A stretch of 64,000 nucleotides of DNA from Rhizomys pruinosus. Lineage: Eukaryota; Chordata; Mammalia; Rodentia; Spalacidae. The stretch covers positions 1 to 64,000 of the forward strand of contig VZQC01011955.1 in NCBI GenBank assembly GCA_009823505.1, written 5' to 3'. Below, piece after piece: positions 41,467-53,303 of this stretch. Within the stretch, counting starts at the first letter, position 1. Each line of letters opens with the position of its first letter. The notes beneath the pieces are model-generated. The model was not told where the DNA came from. It did not search any database and worked only from the letters and a program-made list of their open reading frames with translations. The position numbers were made by a program, and so were the translations under genes.

Positions 41467-42639
41467 AAACAAAACACCCTTTTATATGAATACCTCTTCT
41501 CCTCAGAAATAGAAACGACTTTCTGGTCTAAATAATGCATGGTGCTCTATTCTGTGAGGCAGGTTGGACACTATCAGCTCCTTCATCTGAGATGCTTGCT
41601 GAGCTCTGCTGAACGTGGAGCCTCTCTTGCAGAAGCTATGTTTCCCGGGGCACCAGGGCAGCCTCCTGCCAGCCTCTGATACTAATTGTGACTACCAAGC
41701 TTTCCTTGCCTTTTTACTTTGTTGAAAACTGCTTATTTTTCAACTCCCCGCGGCCCCCACCCCCCATTTCAGCCGTTAGCTTTTTTCACCAACTCGGAGA
41801 CAGAATGCTCGGCATGAACTTTGCATCAGGATCAAACCCAGGATCCAGGACTGAAGCACCTCAGAATGCCTCTTGGAGCCGTTGTTTCCTCACTTGATAA
41901 TGGAGATAAGAATACCTCCTTTCTGGAGATAACAGATGTCAGGTTAGGCTCTGTACACTTGAGTTTTTTCTCGAGACTTGGGGGGACATTAGTTTCTGAA
42001 CCTGCTGGTGCAAGGCTACAGTACTGAGCAGAGACACACAAGTCCTGCACTGTCATCAACATATCCTCCTTCCCTCTAGCAGCGTCCAAACCTCCCAGGA
42101 CACATTAGAAGTGCAGAGTCTCAGGCTCTGTTCTGCCTGTACAGCAACACAGACTCTTGAGAGGTGCACAGACGGGTGTGTCCTCATGCTGGTGCGTGCC
42201 TAAACGTGAGAACTGCGAAGGGCTGTGTTAGGTTATAAAAGAGGCCGAGCACCCCTAGCCCCCAGATAAAAAGGCACATGAGCTTAAGTAACTCCAAGAA
42301 CATGTTTACTTCCATGGTGGGACTGCCAGCGTGAGCTGCCTGCAGATAACGTGGTGGAACCAGACAGCATGGCAGGGGGCAGGGAGGGCAGAGAGAGGGC
42401 AGAGAGAGAGGGGCAGAGACGAGGGCGATGGCGGGTGGGGTCCACCCATTTATAGCATGGGGGGGACCTCAGGTACAGGGGAAGAGGTCAGAAGATTGAC
42501 AGCCTCTGGAGGAAATGGGGCCCTTGTGCCCCTTGGGATTCTGGAAGCCCAGACCTAACAGGTTGAGCACAGCGTGCACGTGTGTTTGTGTTGTGTGTGT
42601 GGTTGTGTGTGACACATATGTATTTTGCTGGTGTTGGGT
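41467..42639. other. Mostly unique, with a probable MIR (copy 1)
   Basis: 41875-41945 resembles MIR ('gtttcctcacttgataatgg', 'agataagaatacctcc'). G-rich, GA-rich patch at 42365-42460 and GT-rich patch at 42575-42625. No gene. Confidence 0.5.
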
Positions 42640-42649
42640 GATAATCTTT

Positions 42650-42842
42650 CCTTCTCTTTTTTTCTTTTTTTTTTTCTTTCTTTTTTTTTTTTTTTTTTGT
42701 CTTTTTGAGACAGGGTCTCCCTTTAGTCGCCAGCTGCCTTGGATCTTGCTATGTAGACCAGGCTGGCCTTGAACTCACAGAGTACTGCCTGCATCTGCTT
42801 CCTGAGTACTGGGATTAAAGGCTTGCGCCACCACACCCGACA
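42650..42842 (-). repeat. B1 SINE (copy 1)
   Basis: Antisense B1 after a long T run, flanked by GATAATCTTT (42640-42649 and 42843-42852). Confidence 0.92.
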
Positions 42843-43040
42843 GATAATCTTTATTTCTGGTCCAGATAAAAAGAGGTACCACAGAGGCACCCTGTCTGGT
42901 CAGGTTAGTTGTTCTCTTTCTTTGTCAAGCTGGGTCTTTGGGACAAGGATTTAGGAATAAATAGATAATCCATTCCAAAATTCTGCTCATTTCTGAGGAT
43001 TTGAAGGTGTCTTGAATCTCAGCCTTAGAAATAGCAGCTG

Positions 43041-43205
43041 CTTGGCGTGGTGGCTGCACACCTTTAATCCTAGCACTCGGGAGGCAGAGGCAGGTGGATC
43101 TTTGTGAGTTCAAGGCCACGCCTGGTCTACAGAGTGAGTTCCAGGACAGCTGGGGCTACAGGGGAGACCATCTCGAAAGACCAAAAAAAAAAAAAAAAAA
43201 GAAAA
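43041..43205 (+). repeat. B1 SINE with 14-bp target-site duplication (copy 1)
   Basis: B1 between AGAAATAGCAGCTG at 43027-43040 and 43206-43219. Largely clean here, but its counterpart in copy 2 is badly eroded. Confidence 0.94.
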
Positions 43206-43219
43206 AGAAATAGCAGCTG

Positions 43220-43739
43220 TGTGGCCTCCCTCAGTGGGCTTGTCTGGGTGGCAGGCCTTCCTGTCGTGGCCACAGACATGTCCGTCTGTAAGTCTGCCCA
43301 CTTTTTTGAATTCTTAGAAAAAGCAATAAATCTCTCCCTTTGTTTTCCTGTACCTTTTCTAAACACGATTTCTTAAAATGCTTTGGGCTGCCCCAGTACC
43401 TTGTACTTCTTTTTTCCCTCTGAGCATCCTTCTCCCCCGGCCATGTTGCTGCCAGTCTGCCACGTGTCTGACCGTCTTCAATTCAGGCTTAACCCTGCAT
43501 GGCTCACGGCTTTTCCCCTCTCCCCTCTGCTCTCCTCGAGGCAGCTGATGACATTCGCAGCTTGCCAGCCCTGAGGATTTTCTTTAAATTCTAATAAAAT
43601 TGTCCTAAAGCTTCCATTTGTGGCTCCATTCTTAAATTCTTTCGTGAATGAGACGAAGGACTCTCTAGGGGACGCTCTAGGGTCACATGCCCATGAGTCA
43701 GAAGTTTTTCTTATTTGAGACAACTTACCATTCTCTGTT
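43220..43739. other. Apparently unique sequence (copy 1)
   Basis: Nothing recognised. Confidence 0.4.
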
Positions 43740-43875
43740 TATTTTTTTATTTCTTGTTTGGATTTTGACACAGGTGTCCAAGTAGCCCAGCTGGCCTTGA
43801 ACTTCTGATCCTCGCACGCCTTCTCCATCGTAAATTCACAAATTACAGGCAGGTACCACCATGCCTGTGCTTTTA
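43740..43875 (-). repeat. Old B1-related fragment (copy 1)
   Basis: 'caagtagcccagctggcctt' and 'ggcaggtaccaccatgcct'. Confidence 0.6.
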
Positions 43876-45063
43876 ACTCTCTTTGGATCTCAGAAGGCAG
43901 TAGGAGGAGTCTTGTGTGTGATGAGGGGAGATTTCACCAGGATGCTGTTAGTCTCGGGGGAAGCACTTCTGAAAGTGGCCATTCAGTTCTGATCTTTCAG
44001 CATTTGGAGACATTTGGGAGTCCAAAACAGATACAAACTACTTAAAGGCTAGAAATCTATGTCGTGGAGGGTCTCCCTGACAGGTGTCTTCAGCCTTGGC
44101 CTCTCAATTTGCTTCCGTTACCAGGGCTGGCAGTTGGTTAGATACTGCCCTCTAGTGGGCGACTGGTCTCACTAGCCCCTGATGGGAGCCCAGAGGCCTG
44201 TAACTGCTTCAAGCAGTCTTCTTTGGGATACTGACATAATGTCTACAGTTTGCTTTTCTGTTTCTTTCTCCTGCCCCCCAACCTCTCTCACCCACAGTGA
44301 GTCTTCATCAACCCTGTGCTGTTTTAGGTGACACAAGCATGTTCTCAGAACTACCCACTTGTGTGGACTAGGGGTAAGTATTTGGCACTAGTTAGGCTCT
44401 GCTAATACACGTGGCATGTCCCACCATTAAGTTTTGTTTTAAACTGTTAGAAAATTATTCAGGCAAACATTTCAATTAAAAAATAAAATTTTCAAACTGA
44501 CAATCCTGCCATTTACCAGGCGAATAATTAATTTATACGTTATTCTGTAGACCGCATCCCATCTTATTTTCTTACTTTTCTCTTTCCTCGTTCTCTGTTC
44601 TCTTAATTCTATTCACTTACCCCAAGAACAGGAGAACAGAGGAAAAAAAAAGAAAACTAGACAGTGATAGGCCCTGGGCCCGGCTGACTCAGCCCTTGGA
44701 CGGGATAACCTCAGGGCTGCCTACAGTTATTCTGAACAACCTAACCTGTTTCCTTGATGGCTCACCCTGGTCATTTTAATGCCACCTACTTACTCACCTG
44801 ACCACTTCTTTTTGTCTCTTAAAATTCAATAATCTGCAGGCTCTAATTCCCCTCCCTTTTGCTTTTAACAATCTTCTTTATTTTCTGCAGAAGAGAAAGA
44901 AAAAAGTGCGTAAATATTGTCTGAGTTGAGAGTATGTTTTCTTGGATCTTGGCTGGGGGTCCCTCAACATTTTGGGATTTGATTATGTTTTACTTGATGA
45001 TTAATAAGGCTCTTCCATATTAGAACTATTAATCCTAGGCCTGCCATTAAAGTTAAATTAAGA
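43876..45063. other. Unique sequence, nearly identical in both copies; possible splice-like unit
   Basis: A long pyrimidine tract ending in CACCCACAG (44297) and a consensus-like donor GGG/GTAAGTA (44374) bracket 76 nt. No protein-coding continuity is visible. The rest holds nothing recognised. Confidence 0.4.
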
Positions 45064-45277
45064 AAATAAATTTATATTTTATGTGCATCAGTATATTGGC
45101 CTTGCCATGTGTGTAGGTGCACGCATGTCATGCAATGCCGGCAAGTCAGAAGGGTGTGTGATTCCCTGGAAACTGGGTTATGACGGTTGTTAGCCGCCAC
45201 GTGTGGATATGGAAACTACCTGGGTCCTCACGCAAAGAGCGGTGCTCTCTACCACTGAGCTATCTCTCTAGCCCCAA
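45064..45277 (-). repeat. B2 SINE, noisy (copy 1)
   Basis: Antisense B2 with many single-base losses relative to copy 2 (57715-57917) and to the family. Confidence 0.85.
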
Positions 45278-45314
45278 ATAAAATTTTTTTTATTCATTCA
45301 AGATTTTGCTATTG

Positions 45315-45428
45315 TTGTTTTAGGCAGAGTCTCAGTGTGTAGCCCTGGCTGGCTGGGGACTCTCTATATAGACAGGCTGGCCTTGACTCAGAGATCTGAG
45401 ATCAAGGTATGCATCACCATATCTAGCT
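45315..45428 (-). repeat. Old B1 fragment (copy 1)
   Basis: 'gcagagtctcagtgtgtagc' to 'gcatcaccatatctagctc'. Confidence 0.65.
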
Positions 45429-45475
45429 CATTCAGCATTTTACTCAGCACTTTCATCTGTTTTCGTTCCACTCTT

Positions 45476-45642
45476 TTTTTTTAATTTTTTTTCTTATGCA
45501 GCTTGACCCCTGCCGTGCAATCCGTCGGAGGCAAGAGGGTCTGGATTCCGACATGGTCTAATTGGTTCAAACCGGTTCTCTGCCGGCGTGTGGCGCTGGA
45601 TCCTGCAAGAGCGTCGTGCCTCTAAGCTAGGTATTCAGCCCC
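45476..45642 (-). repeat. B2 SINE present only in copy 1
   Basis: Antisense B2 with T-rich end and head, bounded by TCGTTCCACTCTT at 45463-45475 and 45643-45655. Copy 2 has the target once (58108-58120) and no insertion. The B2 body lacks many bases expected for the family, as in an unpolished long read. Confidence 0.9.
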
Positions 45643-45655
45643 TCGTTCCACTCTT

Positions 45656-46097
45656 ATTCACCCTTAAAGTGGAGATCAAGGTTCTGTATGAAGTTTGTTT
45701 TAGAGGGGCTTCTGCTTTCACAGTTTAAAGGAGGGAAGAGAGATATGGATGCCAATTAGCCTTAGAATTTCCCGAAGGCTCTGAAACAAACCAGGCAAGG
45801 TGATGGGGAGGTTATTACTTTAGTTGAGTCTGCAGGGAATGGGTGTTGTGAATAGCTGACCTTTCATGTGGGAATGGAATAATGAGAAGGAGCGAACAGC
45901 ATGTCAACCCAGCCAAGAGCCTCTGGGCAGGAGGGTTAGCAAGCACACAGGCCTATGGTGGGTGTCAGTGAGGAGCGACTGGGGGACTACTGAGGTCACA
46001 GCAAGACAAGAGGAGCAGAGGGACATCTCAGAAAGGCAGGGAGGCATGGCAGGGTTCTCTGTCTCTCTCTCTCTTCTCTCTCTCGTCTCTCCTCTCT
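45656..46097. other. Unique sequence ending in CT-rich tract (copy 1)
   Basis: (CT)n-like run 46060-46097, shorter and more broken than in copy 2. Confidence 0.5.
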
Positions 46098-46168
46098 CTG
46101 CTGAGGATTGAACCCAGGTCTTCTGCATCCTAGGCAAGTGTTCTACCATTGAGCTACCCCTCAGCTCC
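46098..46168 (-). repeat. ID-type SINE fragment (copy 1)
   Basis: 'gaggattgaacccaggtctt' and 'gcaagtgttctaccattgag' are the ID head complement. Confidence 0.78.
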
Positions 46169-46202
46169 AGTTCATACCTTAGCTGTGATTAGAAGGATTC
46201 TA

Positions 46203-46356
46203 TGGCCGGGCGTGGTGGCGCACGCCTTTAATCCTAGCACTTGGGAGGCAGAGGCAGGTGGATCTTTGTGAGTTCAAGGCTACCCTGGTCTACATAGCAA
46301 GTTCCAGGACAGCCTGAGCTACAGGGAAACTCTATCTCAAAATGACCAAAGAAAAA
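46203..46356 (+). repeat. B1 SINE (copy 1)
   Basis: 'gccgggcgtggtggcgcacg' to 'tctcaaaatgaccaaag', with short AGAAGGA flanks (46191, 46357). Confidence 0.93.
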
Positions 46357-46474
46357 GAAGGACTGTACGGATCTGACATACTCATATGATCTCATACCAT
46401 TGGAAAGTCATTACGGCCGCCCTCTGGTGAATGGACTATGGGGAACGAGAGGCAGTGGGACGATCTATGATAAT

Positions 46475-46625
46475 GAAGATATGTTGTTTTTGTCTGTTTG
46501 AGACAGAGTCTATGTAGCCTAGACTGACTTTGAATTCACTGTATAAGCACAGTCTGGTGTCAAATCCATATATACCGCAGGCTGGCGCTTTGAATTCAAA
46601 GTGATCCCCCTGCCTCAACTTCCCA
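46475..46625 (-). repeat. B1/B4-related fragment (copy 1)
   Basis: 'gagacagagtctatgtagcc' with a repeated 'tttgaattca' module. It resembles an old B1 with internal duplication. Confidence 0.55.
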
Positions 46626-47324
46626 GTGTGCATGAAAGAAGATTTTTGTGGCAGTCCAGAGAAAATATGCCAGTGGCTGAGATGCGGGTGAGTTATTGGG
46701 GTGAGAATGGTAGGGGAGCCCTGGTCAGACATCAGAGGAGGACCTCAGGGGACTTGCATCTTCGGAATAGAAGGATTGGCGCTATCTGCCTTTCAGTATG
46801 GAGTACATTGTTTTAGGGAGGAAGATTGTGTTCATCAGCCCTCCAGCAGCCCTGAGATAATGTCTTAGGGAGAGGAAAGCTTTGCTTTGGCACGGCTTCG
46901 GAGGCTACGGTCCTGTTCTGTGAACTCTGTTACTTGGTGCTGTATGACAAATGCGACAAGTACATTGTAGGGGAGACATGCGGTGCGGGAGGAGACAGAA
47001 AGAAGCAGGGGTCCCAACAGCCCCTTCAAGAACACAGCAGGTCCCTAACTTCCCATGCGAAGGAAGTTCCCAGAAAAACTGCATCTTAAAATTGAACATG
47101 CAGCTGGGGCCTGGTGGCACACACAACAACAACAAACAAAAAAAACTGAACAGCTACAAAGGTGGATCAACTGATTAGAACTTCAGTGATTTGTGGAGAG
47201 TTTGGACTGTTGTAGGCTCAAACTTTATTACAATTTATCCTGGTCCATCTTTAGTCCCCCTAAATAGCCACTCCTTGCCACCTTGTTTCTGAATTAACAT
47301 CCTGTGATTAACAGATCAAAACTC
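46626..47324. other. Apparently unique sequence (copy 1)
   Basis: A B1-head scrap at 47107-47125 with ACA/AAC repeats; otherwise nothing. Confidence 0.4.
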
Positions 47325-47490
47325 GCCTTTAACCCTAGCAATTGGGAGGCAGAGGCAGGCTGATCCCTGTGAGTTCAAGGCTAGTCTGTCTGGTCTATAA
47401 AGCCTGTTCTAGGACAGCTGGACGACAGGGAAGACCCTGTTTCAAAAAGACCAAAACAAACCAAACCAACAACAAAACAAAAAAAACAAA
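47325..47490 (+). repeat. B1 SINE, old (copy 1)
   Basis: 'ctcgcctttaaccctagcaa' to an AACAAAAC-rich tail. Confidence 0.85.
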
Positions 47491-48222
47491 CAAAAAACCA
47501 TTTTGGAATGATTAACTTAGCAGAACACCAGGTTCCACCAACATCAGACAGCATCTGAGGCCCAGAGCCGAGACTTCTCTTTTGCTGCGTCTGCCTACTT
47601 GACGTTCTCACCCATGTATTTGAAAAATGTCTTGATTTAATGCTTTCTTTGTTCTGTTATACATCTAAAAACTTCATGAAACCGTTACCACATTGGAGCA
47701 TGAAATTTGAGGTAACCTGAATCTGTGTTCCTGGGGACGAGTCACCATGTTTGGCTCCAGAATAAACTATCTCTTATGCCCTTTGAAGTAAGAGTTATAG
47801 CGTTTTGCATTAACATACTAGATATTACTGTATGTCTTTACTTGGGTTAATGGACCACCACAGTAGGAATTCTCAGTATTCAGCACTTTTCCTACCTTCC
47901 CAGGCCTGCTTTCTTCCCTGCACCCTGTCTCAGTGAAAGGCAGCTCTACCTCCTGCTTGCAAATTGTACTGTGGAGGTCTAACTCTCCTTGCTGGCCTTG
48001 GAAGCTTCTAGAAGATTGAGTCTGGGCTTTTTAGCCTGGAGTTCCCTGGCGTATTGTGTACCATCCCTGGGTGGAGCAGGTGGGCTGGGTCCTGCTTTTA
48101 CAGCTAACGGGAGAGCAAGACTTTGTTTTCAGTTTGTCTCGGAGTGATTCTACTTGGAGGAACCACAGAGACAACATGGATTTGGGGAGAATGCTTTAGA
48201 AAGCAGAACAGTGCCGTGGAAC
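47491..48222. other. Apparently unique sequence (copy 1)
   Basis: Nothing recognised. Confidence 0.4.
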
Positions 48223-48345
48223 ATGTGTCCTTCCTTCTTCCTTCCTTCCTTTCCTATCCTTCCTTCCTCGTTCCTTCCTTCGTCTTCCTTCCTTCCTTCC
48301 GGTTCCTTCCTCTTTTCTTTATTTCCTTTCTTCTTTCTTTCTAAT
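48223..48345. repeat. (TTCC)n microsatellite, interrupted (copy 1)
   Basis: TTCC units broken by TTTCC, TATCC, TCGTT and GG interruptions. Copy 2 has a pure, longer tract. Confidence 0.92.
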
Positions 48346-48384
48346 TTTGTATGTATGTGTATATATGAGTGGTGTCTGTGTGCA

Positions 48385-48700
48385 TGTGGCATATGTCCGT
48401 GTGTGCATCTACGTGTGTGGGTACACACATCCATGTGCACGTGTGGAGGTCAAAGGAGGCTGCTGAGTGCTCTGCTCTTTCATCTTACTCTCATTCCCTT
48501 GGGACAGGGTCACTCATTGAACTGGGCTAAGGGGCCAAAGCAAGCCCCCGCTGACCTTCCTGTCTTCATTCACCTCCCCAAGTGCTAGATTCGGGTTGAC
48601 ATATCAGCTTTCTTACACGTGATGTCTGGAAACAGACTTGTGTCTCATGCTTGAAAGCCAAGGTCTCATCTGCTGAGCTGTCTCCCCAGGCCATGTGCTT
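48385..48700 (-). repeat. RSINE/B4-like composite SINE (copy 1)
   Basis: 'cacgtgtggaggtcaaagga' to 'gagctgtctccccaggcc'. The stretch 48588-48650 is scrambled relative to copy 2. Confidence 0.6.
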
Positions 48701-48979
48701 ATTTGAAAGCAAAAATCAAGGCAGAAGTTGCTTGTCCGGTGGTGCTTGTTAGTGAATCCCTTAAAAACCATGTTGGATTCATCATACCGAAACATGTAAT
48801 CTGAAGATTCATCTCACAATGTGGCATTGCCTTCTCCTTACAAACCAGGAGAGAGTCGGTTGGTACAGAGCACTGGGAGGCTGGCAGCCATTCAGTTCTT
48901 TACTTTAGGTTTTAGAGAATCATTTCTGCCTCCCCGTCACCTTCCTCCCCCTTCTTTAATTGTGTGCTTCCGCACTTAC

Positions 48980-49275
48980 ATATTGAAAACACCTAATCCC
49001 CAGTGTGATGCTGCTTGGAGACGAGTCCTTTGGGAGATAATTAAGTTTAGCATCATTCATGAGGAGGGTGGGGATCATCGAATAGATTAATGTCCTTATA
49101 GAAAGAGGAAGAAAGAGATCTGCGTTCCCGTTCTTTATTATACGAAGGACTCAGCAACAAGGCAGCACACTGGAGAGAGAGCTTCATCAGGAACTGAGTC
49201 TCCCCTCCCTTGATCCAGCCCCCTCTGTTGTTTAAGTCACTCACACTTGTTTTTGGTCCTCAGCAGTGTTCAAGC
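48980..49275 (+). mobile_element. MaLR-type LTR relic (copy 1)
   Basis: 'cctttgggagataattaagt', 'aatgtccttatagaaagagg' and 'tgttgtttaagtcactca' follow MST/MLT LTR order. The last 40 bp are corrupted compared with copy 2. Confidence 0.65.
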
Positions 49276-50380
49276 GTCCCATGGTTAGGTTGTCTTCTCT
49301 CTTCTCCCCCCTCCCCTGCCCTCTTCGTCTCACCATGGCCCTTCTTTCCCTTCCTTCTTTCCTTCCTTCTCCTCTCCCTCCCTTTTCATTTCTCTATGTC
49401 ATACCTATCCATCGTTTTCCCAATTTCATGGTTTTTCCGGGGATCTCTACGTATTTAGGCTATGGTAAGTAGCTCAGATTTCATGAACATAGGTGAGTGC
49501 AGAGTGCTATCCTGAGTGTAACAGTCACTATAGAGCAGCTGTGACAACTTGCAAGAGAATTCTCCCCCACCCCCAAGATGGAGCCTATTGATTATGTTGA
49601 TAGTTCTTCATAGGAGAAAGGTGCTGGAGAGGGCTGTGAGCTTTGCCTGAGGTCCTGGCAGCCCCCTCTGACACTCCCAGCTAGATGGTTCTACCTTGAT
49701 TGTATATGGTCTTGTGATCTTAAGAGGTGCTAGTGTATGTGTATAGACTGCAAATGCTTAACAGAGAAAAGACTCCATCTATGTAGGTTATGTGGGAAGT
49801 GCATCCATGCGGGACTTCAGTATACAGCGTGCTTTGGGATACCCATATGTCCTATACAAGTAGCATGCCTCATCATACTCTAATAAGCCAGATAAACTCT
49901 TTGTCCCCCAAGTTGGACACTGGTGGAATTGTATGTTGATTTGACATTGGTGCCCTTTAAGGAAAGGGTAAATGTTTGCTTATGACTTCCCTGGGAAAGA
50001 GTTCCCTCAACAATAGAATACAAGGTAAATTGATTTTCTTTCTGGATTGGGGACTTGCCCATCAGATGAAGGCTGATTTATTCTTCAAGCATCTTGATTC
50101 TTTTTAGTATATATCTTGGGCATATTCCCTATTCTAAATCTTTGCAACAAAACAACAAAATTCCATTTCTATTTACTTGGAGAATGGCTTTGGCCTGTCA
50201 TTGGCTGGGATGTGAATATGCCTGAGAACCAGAAGATGGAGAAGATTGGGATATAACAGAGCTTGGTGGTTAAGGTTAACCTGGGGAGGGCCATTTTTAA
50301 CATGTTGAAGGTATGATGAAGGGCAGCTGGACATTTGAAAATGAAGAACCATGTTTGAATCCCACTCCTGGCATTCGTTC
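49276..50380. other. Pyrimidine-rich start, then unique sequence (copy 1)
   Basis: CT-rich 49290-49400; nothing recognised afterwards. Confidence 0.4.
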
Positions 50381-50450
50381 TCTCTCTCTCTTCTCTTCCG
50401 CTCCGTCGCTTCCTCGCTCTCCCCTCCTCCTCATCCTCTCTCTCTCAGTA
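50381..50450. repeat. (CT)n tract, interrupted (copy 1)
   Basis: CT run broken by CCGCTCCGTCGC and CTCC insertions. Copy 2 has a pure tract. Confidence 0.85.
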
Positions 50451-50509
50451 TGTTTTGCCTGCAAGAATATAAGAAAACATTTTACTTAGTTGTTATAGAG
50501 ATTGAATCA

Positions 50510-50665
50510 AGAATCCCTAGAGAGAGTACCAGGTATGACACTGGCCTCGAACACATGGAGAACCTCTCCCTACCCACCTTTTTTTACATATGCTGGGGAT
50601 TGAATCCAGGTTCTTGGATGGTAGAAGTGTTTCACCACAGATCTATACCCCCAGTTCGTGGCTTT
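50510..50665 (-). repeat. ID/B4-type fragment (copy 1)
   Basis: 'gctggggattgaatccaggt' with 'accacagatctataccccca' is an antisense ID-like head. Confidence 0.55.
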
Positions 50666-51677
50666 TTGTGACAGCTTTCACTTGGAATGATGTTCTCCTG
50701 TCTCCACCTCACAAGTATTTTGCCCAGCAGAACTTCACCAGATGATGGTCCCTGCCCCATTCCATCTAGAGGCACAGTCACCTTTTCTATTTTATCTTCC
50801 AAACAATATTTTAAGAGCAGATATTATTACACTTGGTTTTTTGGAACCTGTGTCTTTCATAGGGAAGAGAACTTTAGGAGATGCTCAAGTGTTTCTGTGA
50901 AGACAACAATGAGAGAACAAATGAATGTCTCCATGGTCAGGATCAAGGAGAGGCTTGGTTCAGAGGTCGGCATCCATCCTCCGGTCCTCTTTGTCTCTCG
51001 TACTGGTTCTGTTCTTTTATCTTTTGGTGCTTTCTGAGGGATTCTCAATTGCATTCCTAGTTAAGAATATATATTTGGAGAATACATCTTAGACCTAAGC
51101 TCCTTAGAGACAGACTTTTGACTTCCCTGCAAGTGGCTCGGATAATCACTGCATTTGCCGAGCTGTGAGAATCAACCCTTAAATGAACTGCCTTTCATTC
51201 CAAATGTCAGGAATTTTCAGACAGGTGGAACATGGATCCTGTGGCAGTTGCCATGGTCACTTCGGGCACTGCTGATGCTCTGTCCTGTCTTCTTCTCCCA
51301 GCCGCCAACATCACACATTCACTACAATACATACTAATCTATTCTTTGATGGTTTCAAGACAAAGAACTCCAGGTAGCGGCATTCTATGAAATGGATATA
51401 AAGATAACAGGATATATGTTAGTCGCCCTTCTGTTATTAAAACACACGCTAACAGTTTATAAAGAGAAAAGATGCTGTTTTGCTCCCCAGTTTCAGGACT
51501 TATAGGTTAACGGTCCCCAGTCAGCTGACTGAATTGCCTTCAAAGCGGAAATGTGAATCAGAGCAAAACTGCTCACCTCAGGGCCAGCGCAACAAAAGGT
51601 TAAGGAAACTGGGGTCCCACAATCTCCTTCAGAGATGCATCCTCAGTGGATGGCCTAAAGACTCCCACCAGGCCTCA
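50666..51677. other. Apparently unique sequence to the end of copy 1
   Basis: No gene. Identical or nearly so to 63111-64000 as far as that extends. Confidence 0.45.
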
Positions 51678-51678
51678 N
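51678..51678. other. Single ambiguous base at the copy 1/copy 2 joint
   Basis: One N, followed by 'gagacatt' and then copy 2. Likely a placeholder for a join of unknown size. Confidence 0.9.
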
Positions 51679-51686
51679 GAGACATT

Positions 51687-51770
51687 TCATGTAGGTGCTG
51701 GGAATCTAAACCTGGGTCTTCTGCAAGAGCATCAATGCTCTTAACTGCTGAGCCATCTCTCTAGCCCCAA
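51687..51770 (-). repeat. B2 SINE, cut at the joint (copy 2)
   Basis: Head half of the B2 at 38865-39107. The tail half is missing at the joint. Confidence 0.9.
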
Positions 51771-51777
51771 ACTTTAT

Positions 51778-52059
51778 CTTTTTAAAAATTATTTTTATTT
51801 TTATTTTATGTGTATGAATGTATCGCCCTGCATTATGTGTATAAGTGTACCTGTGTCATGCCATGCCATAGAGGACAGAAGAGGGCAACCCGATCCTCTG
51901 CAAGAACTTCAGTGCCCTAGCCGGGTGTGGTGGCCACATCTTTAATTCCAGCACTCGGGAGGCAGAGGCAGTCGGATCTTTGTGAGTTCAAGGCAGCCTG
52001 GTCTACAGAGTGAGTTCCAGGAACAGCTGGGACTACAGGGAGACCGTCTCCAAAAGAAC

Positions 52060-52105
<46 letters not shown>

Positions 52106-52142
52106 TCAGTGCTCTTAACCACTGAGCTATCTCTCTAGCCCC
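51778..52142 (-). repeat. B2 SINE split by a B1 (copy 2)
   Basis: B1 at 51917-52098 lies between perfect AAGAACTTCAGTGC copies (51902-51915 and 52099-52112). The B2 resumes cleanly afterwards. This is the uncorrupted version of 39123-39476. Confidence 0.93.
51917..52098 (+). repeat. B1 SINE nested in B2 (copy 2)
   Basis: Same insertion as 39257-39425 with a pure A tail of about 40 bases. Confidence 0.93.
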
Positions 52143-52950
52143 TCAAACTGGATATCTTTAATGAAAACCCCAATCAGAGTGAAATGGACTTACTGAGGTC
52201 TACTGTGCCAACTTGTTGCCCACTGATGATATGGAGGCAATTAGCACACAGTTTCTACTCCTAAGAAATTACTAAATGAGGCTGATAAAGCAAATAATTC
52301 CTCGGTGTAGCATGGCCCATATACTACAGCCCAGCCAGAGCCATTGGGGTGTACATGGGAAAGTCTGCAGGACATCCGAGGCAGTCAGTGTGTCAGTTAG
52401 ATGGCGGTTGGATAGAGTTTTGTCAACAGTGTTGATGCAGTGGTTTCCAGCTGAACTGTGGAAGACAGTGATATGACACTAGCTTTGTACCACCAAGATC
52501 CATGGGAAGACTTGGAGCTGGGACATCCAGTGTGCTTTGAGTTAGGAAGACTGGCCTGTACCAGTATGTTGGGTTAACTCAGAGCTGGAGAAACACAGTC
52601 ATTCACTAGAAGAGTCGGAGGAGTTTAGATGGCAGATTGAGGACACAAAACAGGTTGAGGGTAGGGGGAGACCTGTGAGAGGAGCCGGGAAGGAGGGAGC
52701 AGGCCTTGCTTCCCTCTTTAGGTGGAACATGGCTGTCACAGTTATTGGTAGATACAGCTTGCTTTTCTGATTAAGTTACTCCTTCCCTTGCTCCCTCCCT
52801 CCCTCCTTCTCTCTGTCCCTTTGACAGGGTTTTGCCATATACCCCAGGTGTCCCTCTAACTTGTAATCCTTCTGTCTCCACTTCTCAGTGAGTCCCACTT
52901 TAAATTACAAATCTCTTGAAAGGAATACCTCGATTATATAGAAGAAAGTC
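52143..52950. other. Unique sequence (copy 2)
   Basis: Counterpart of 39477-40282, nearly identical. Confidence 0.5.
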
Positions 52951-53303
52951 TGGCTGGGCGTGGTGGCACACACCTTTTTTTTTCCCATTTAAAATTACAT
53001 TTATTTAAAAATTGAAAACGTTCATACAGTAAAATGCATTCTTGTCATGTATAATTCTCTGACTTTTGACAAATGCATACAACACATAACTACAAACAAA
53101 ATACAGAAAATTTTCATTATTAACAAAACAAAACAAAACAAAAACCTCTTGTGCCAATACTTTAACCCCTGATATTTACTGGTTTTTCTGCCATCCTTAT
53201 TGCTTGGCCCTTTACAGGAAACATGCAAATGAGATTTAACAGTCAAGAGCCATTTGAGTATGGTTTCTTCTACTTAGCAAAATGCATTTGAGATTTATCC
53301 AAG
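52951..53303 (-). repeat. B1 head plus old L1M-type fragment (copy 2)
   Basis: Counterpart of 40283-40635. Confidence 0.5.

Larger units (their letters stand above)
39025..51677 (+). repeat. Direct duplication, copy 1
   Basis: Collinear and same-strand with 51687-64000; the offset shrinks from about 12,662-12,668 near the start to about 12,441 at the end through many small indels and one SINE difference. It ends at the single N at 51678. The last matching point within the window is 51559, equal to position 64000. Confidence 0.97.
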
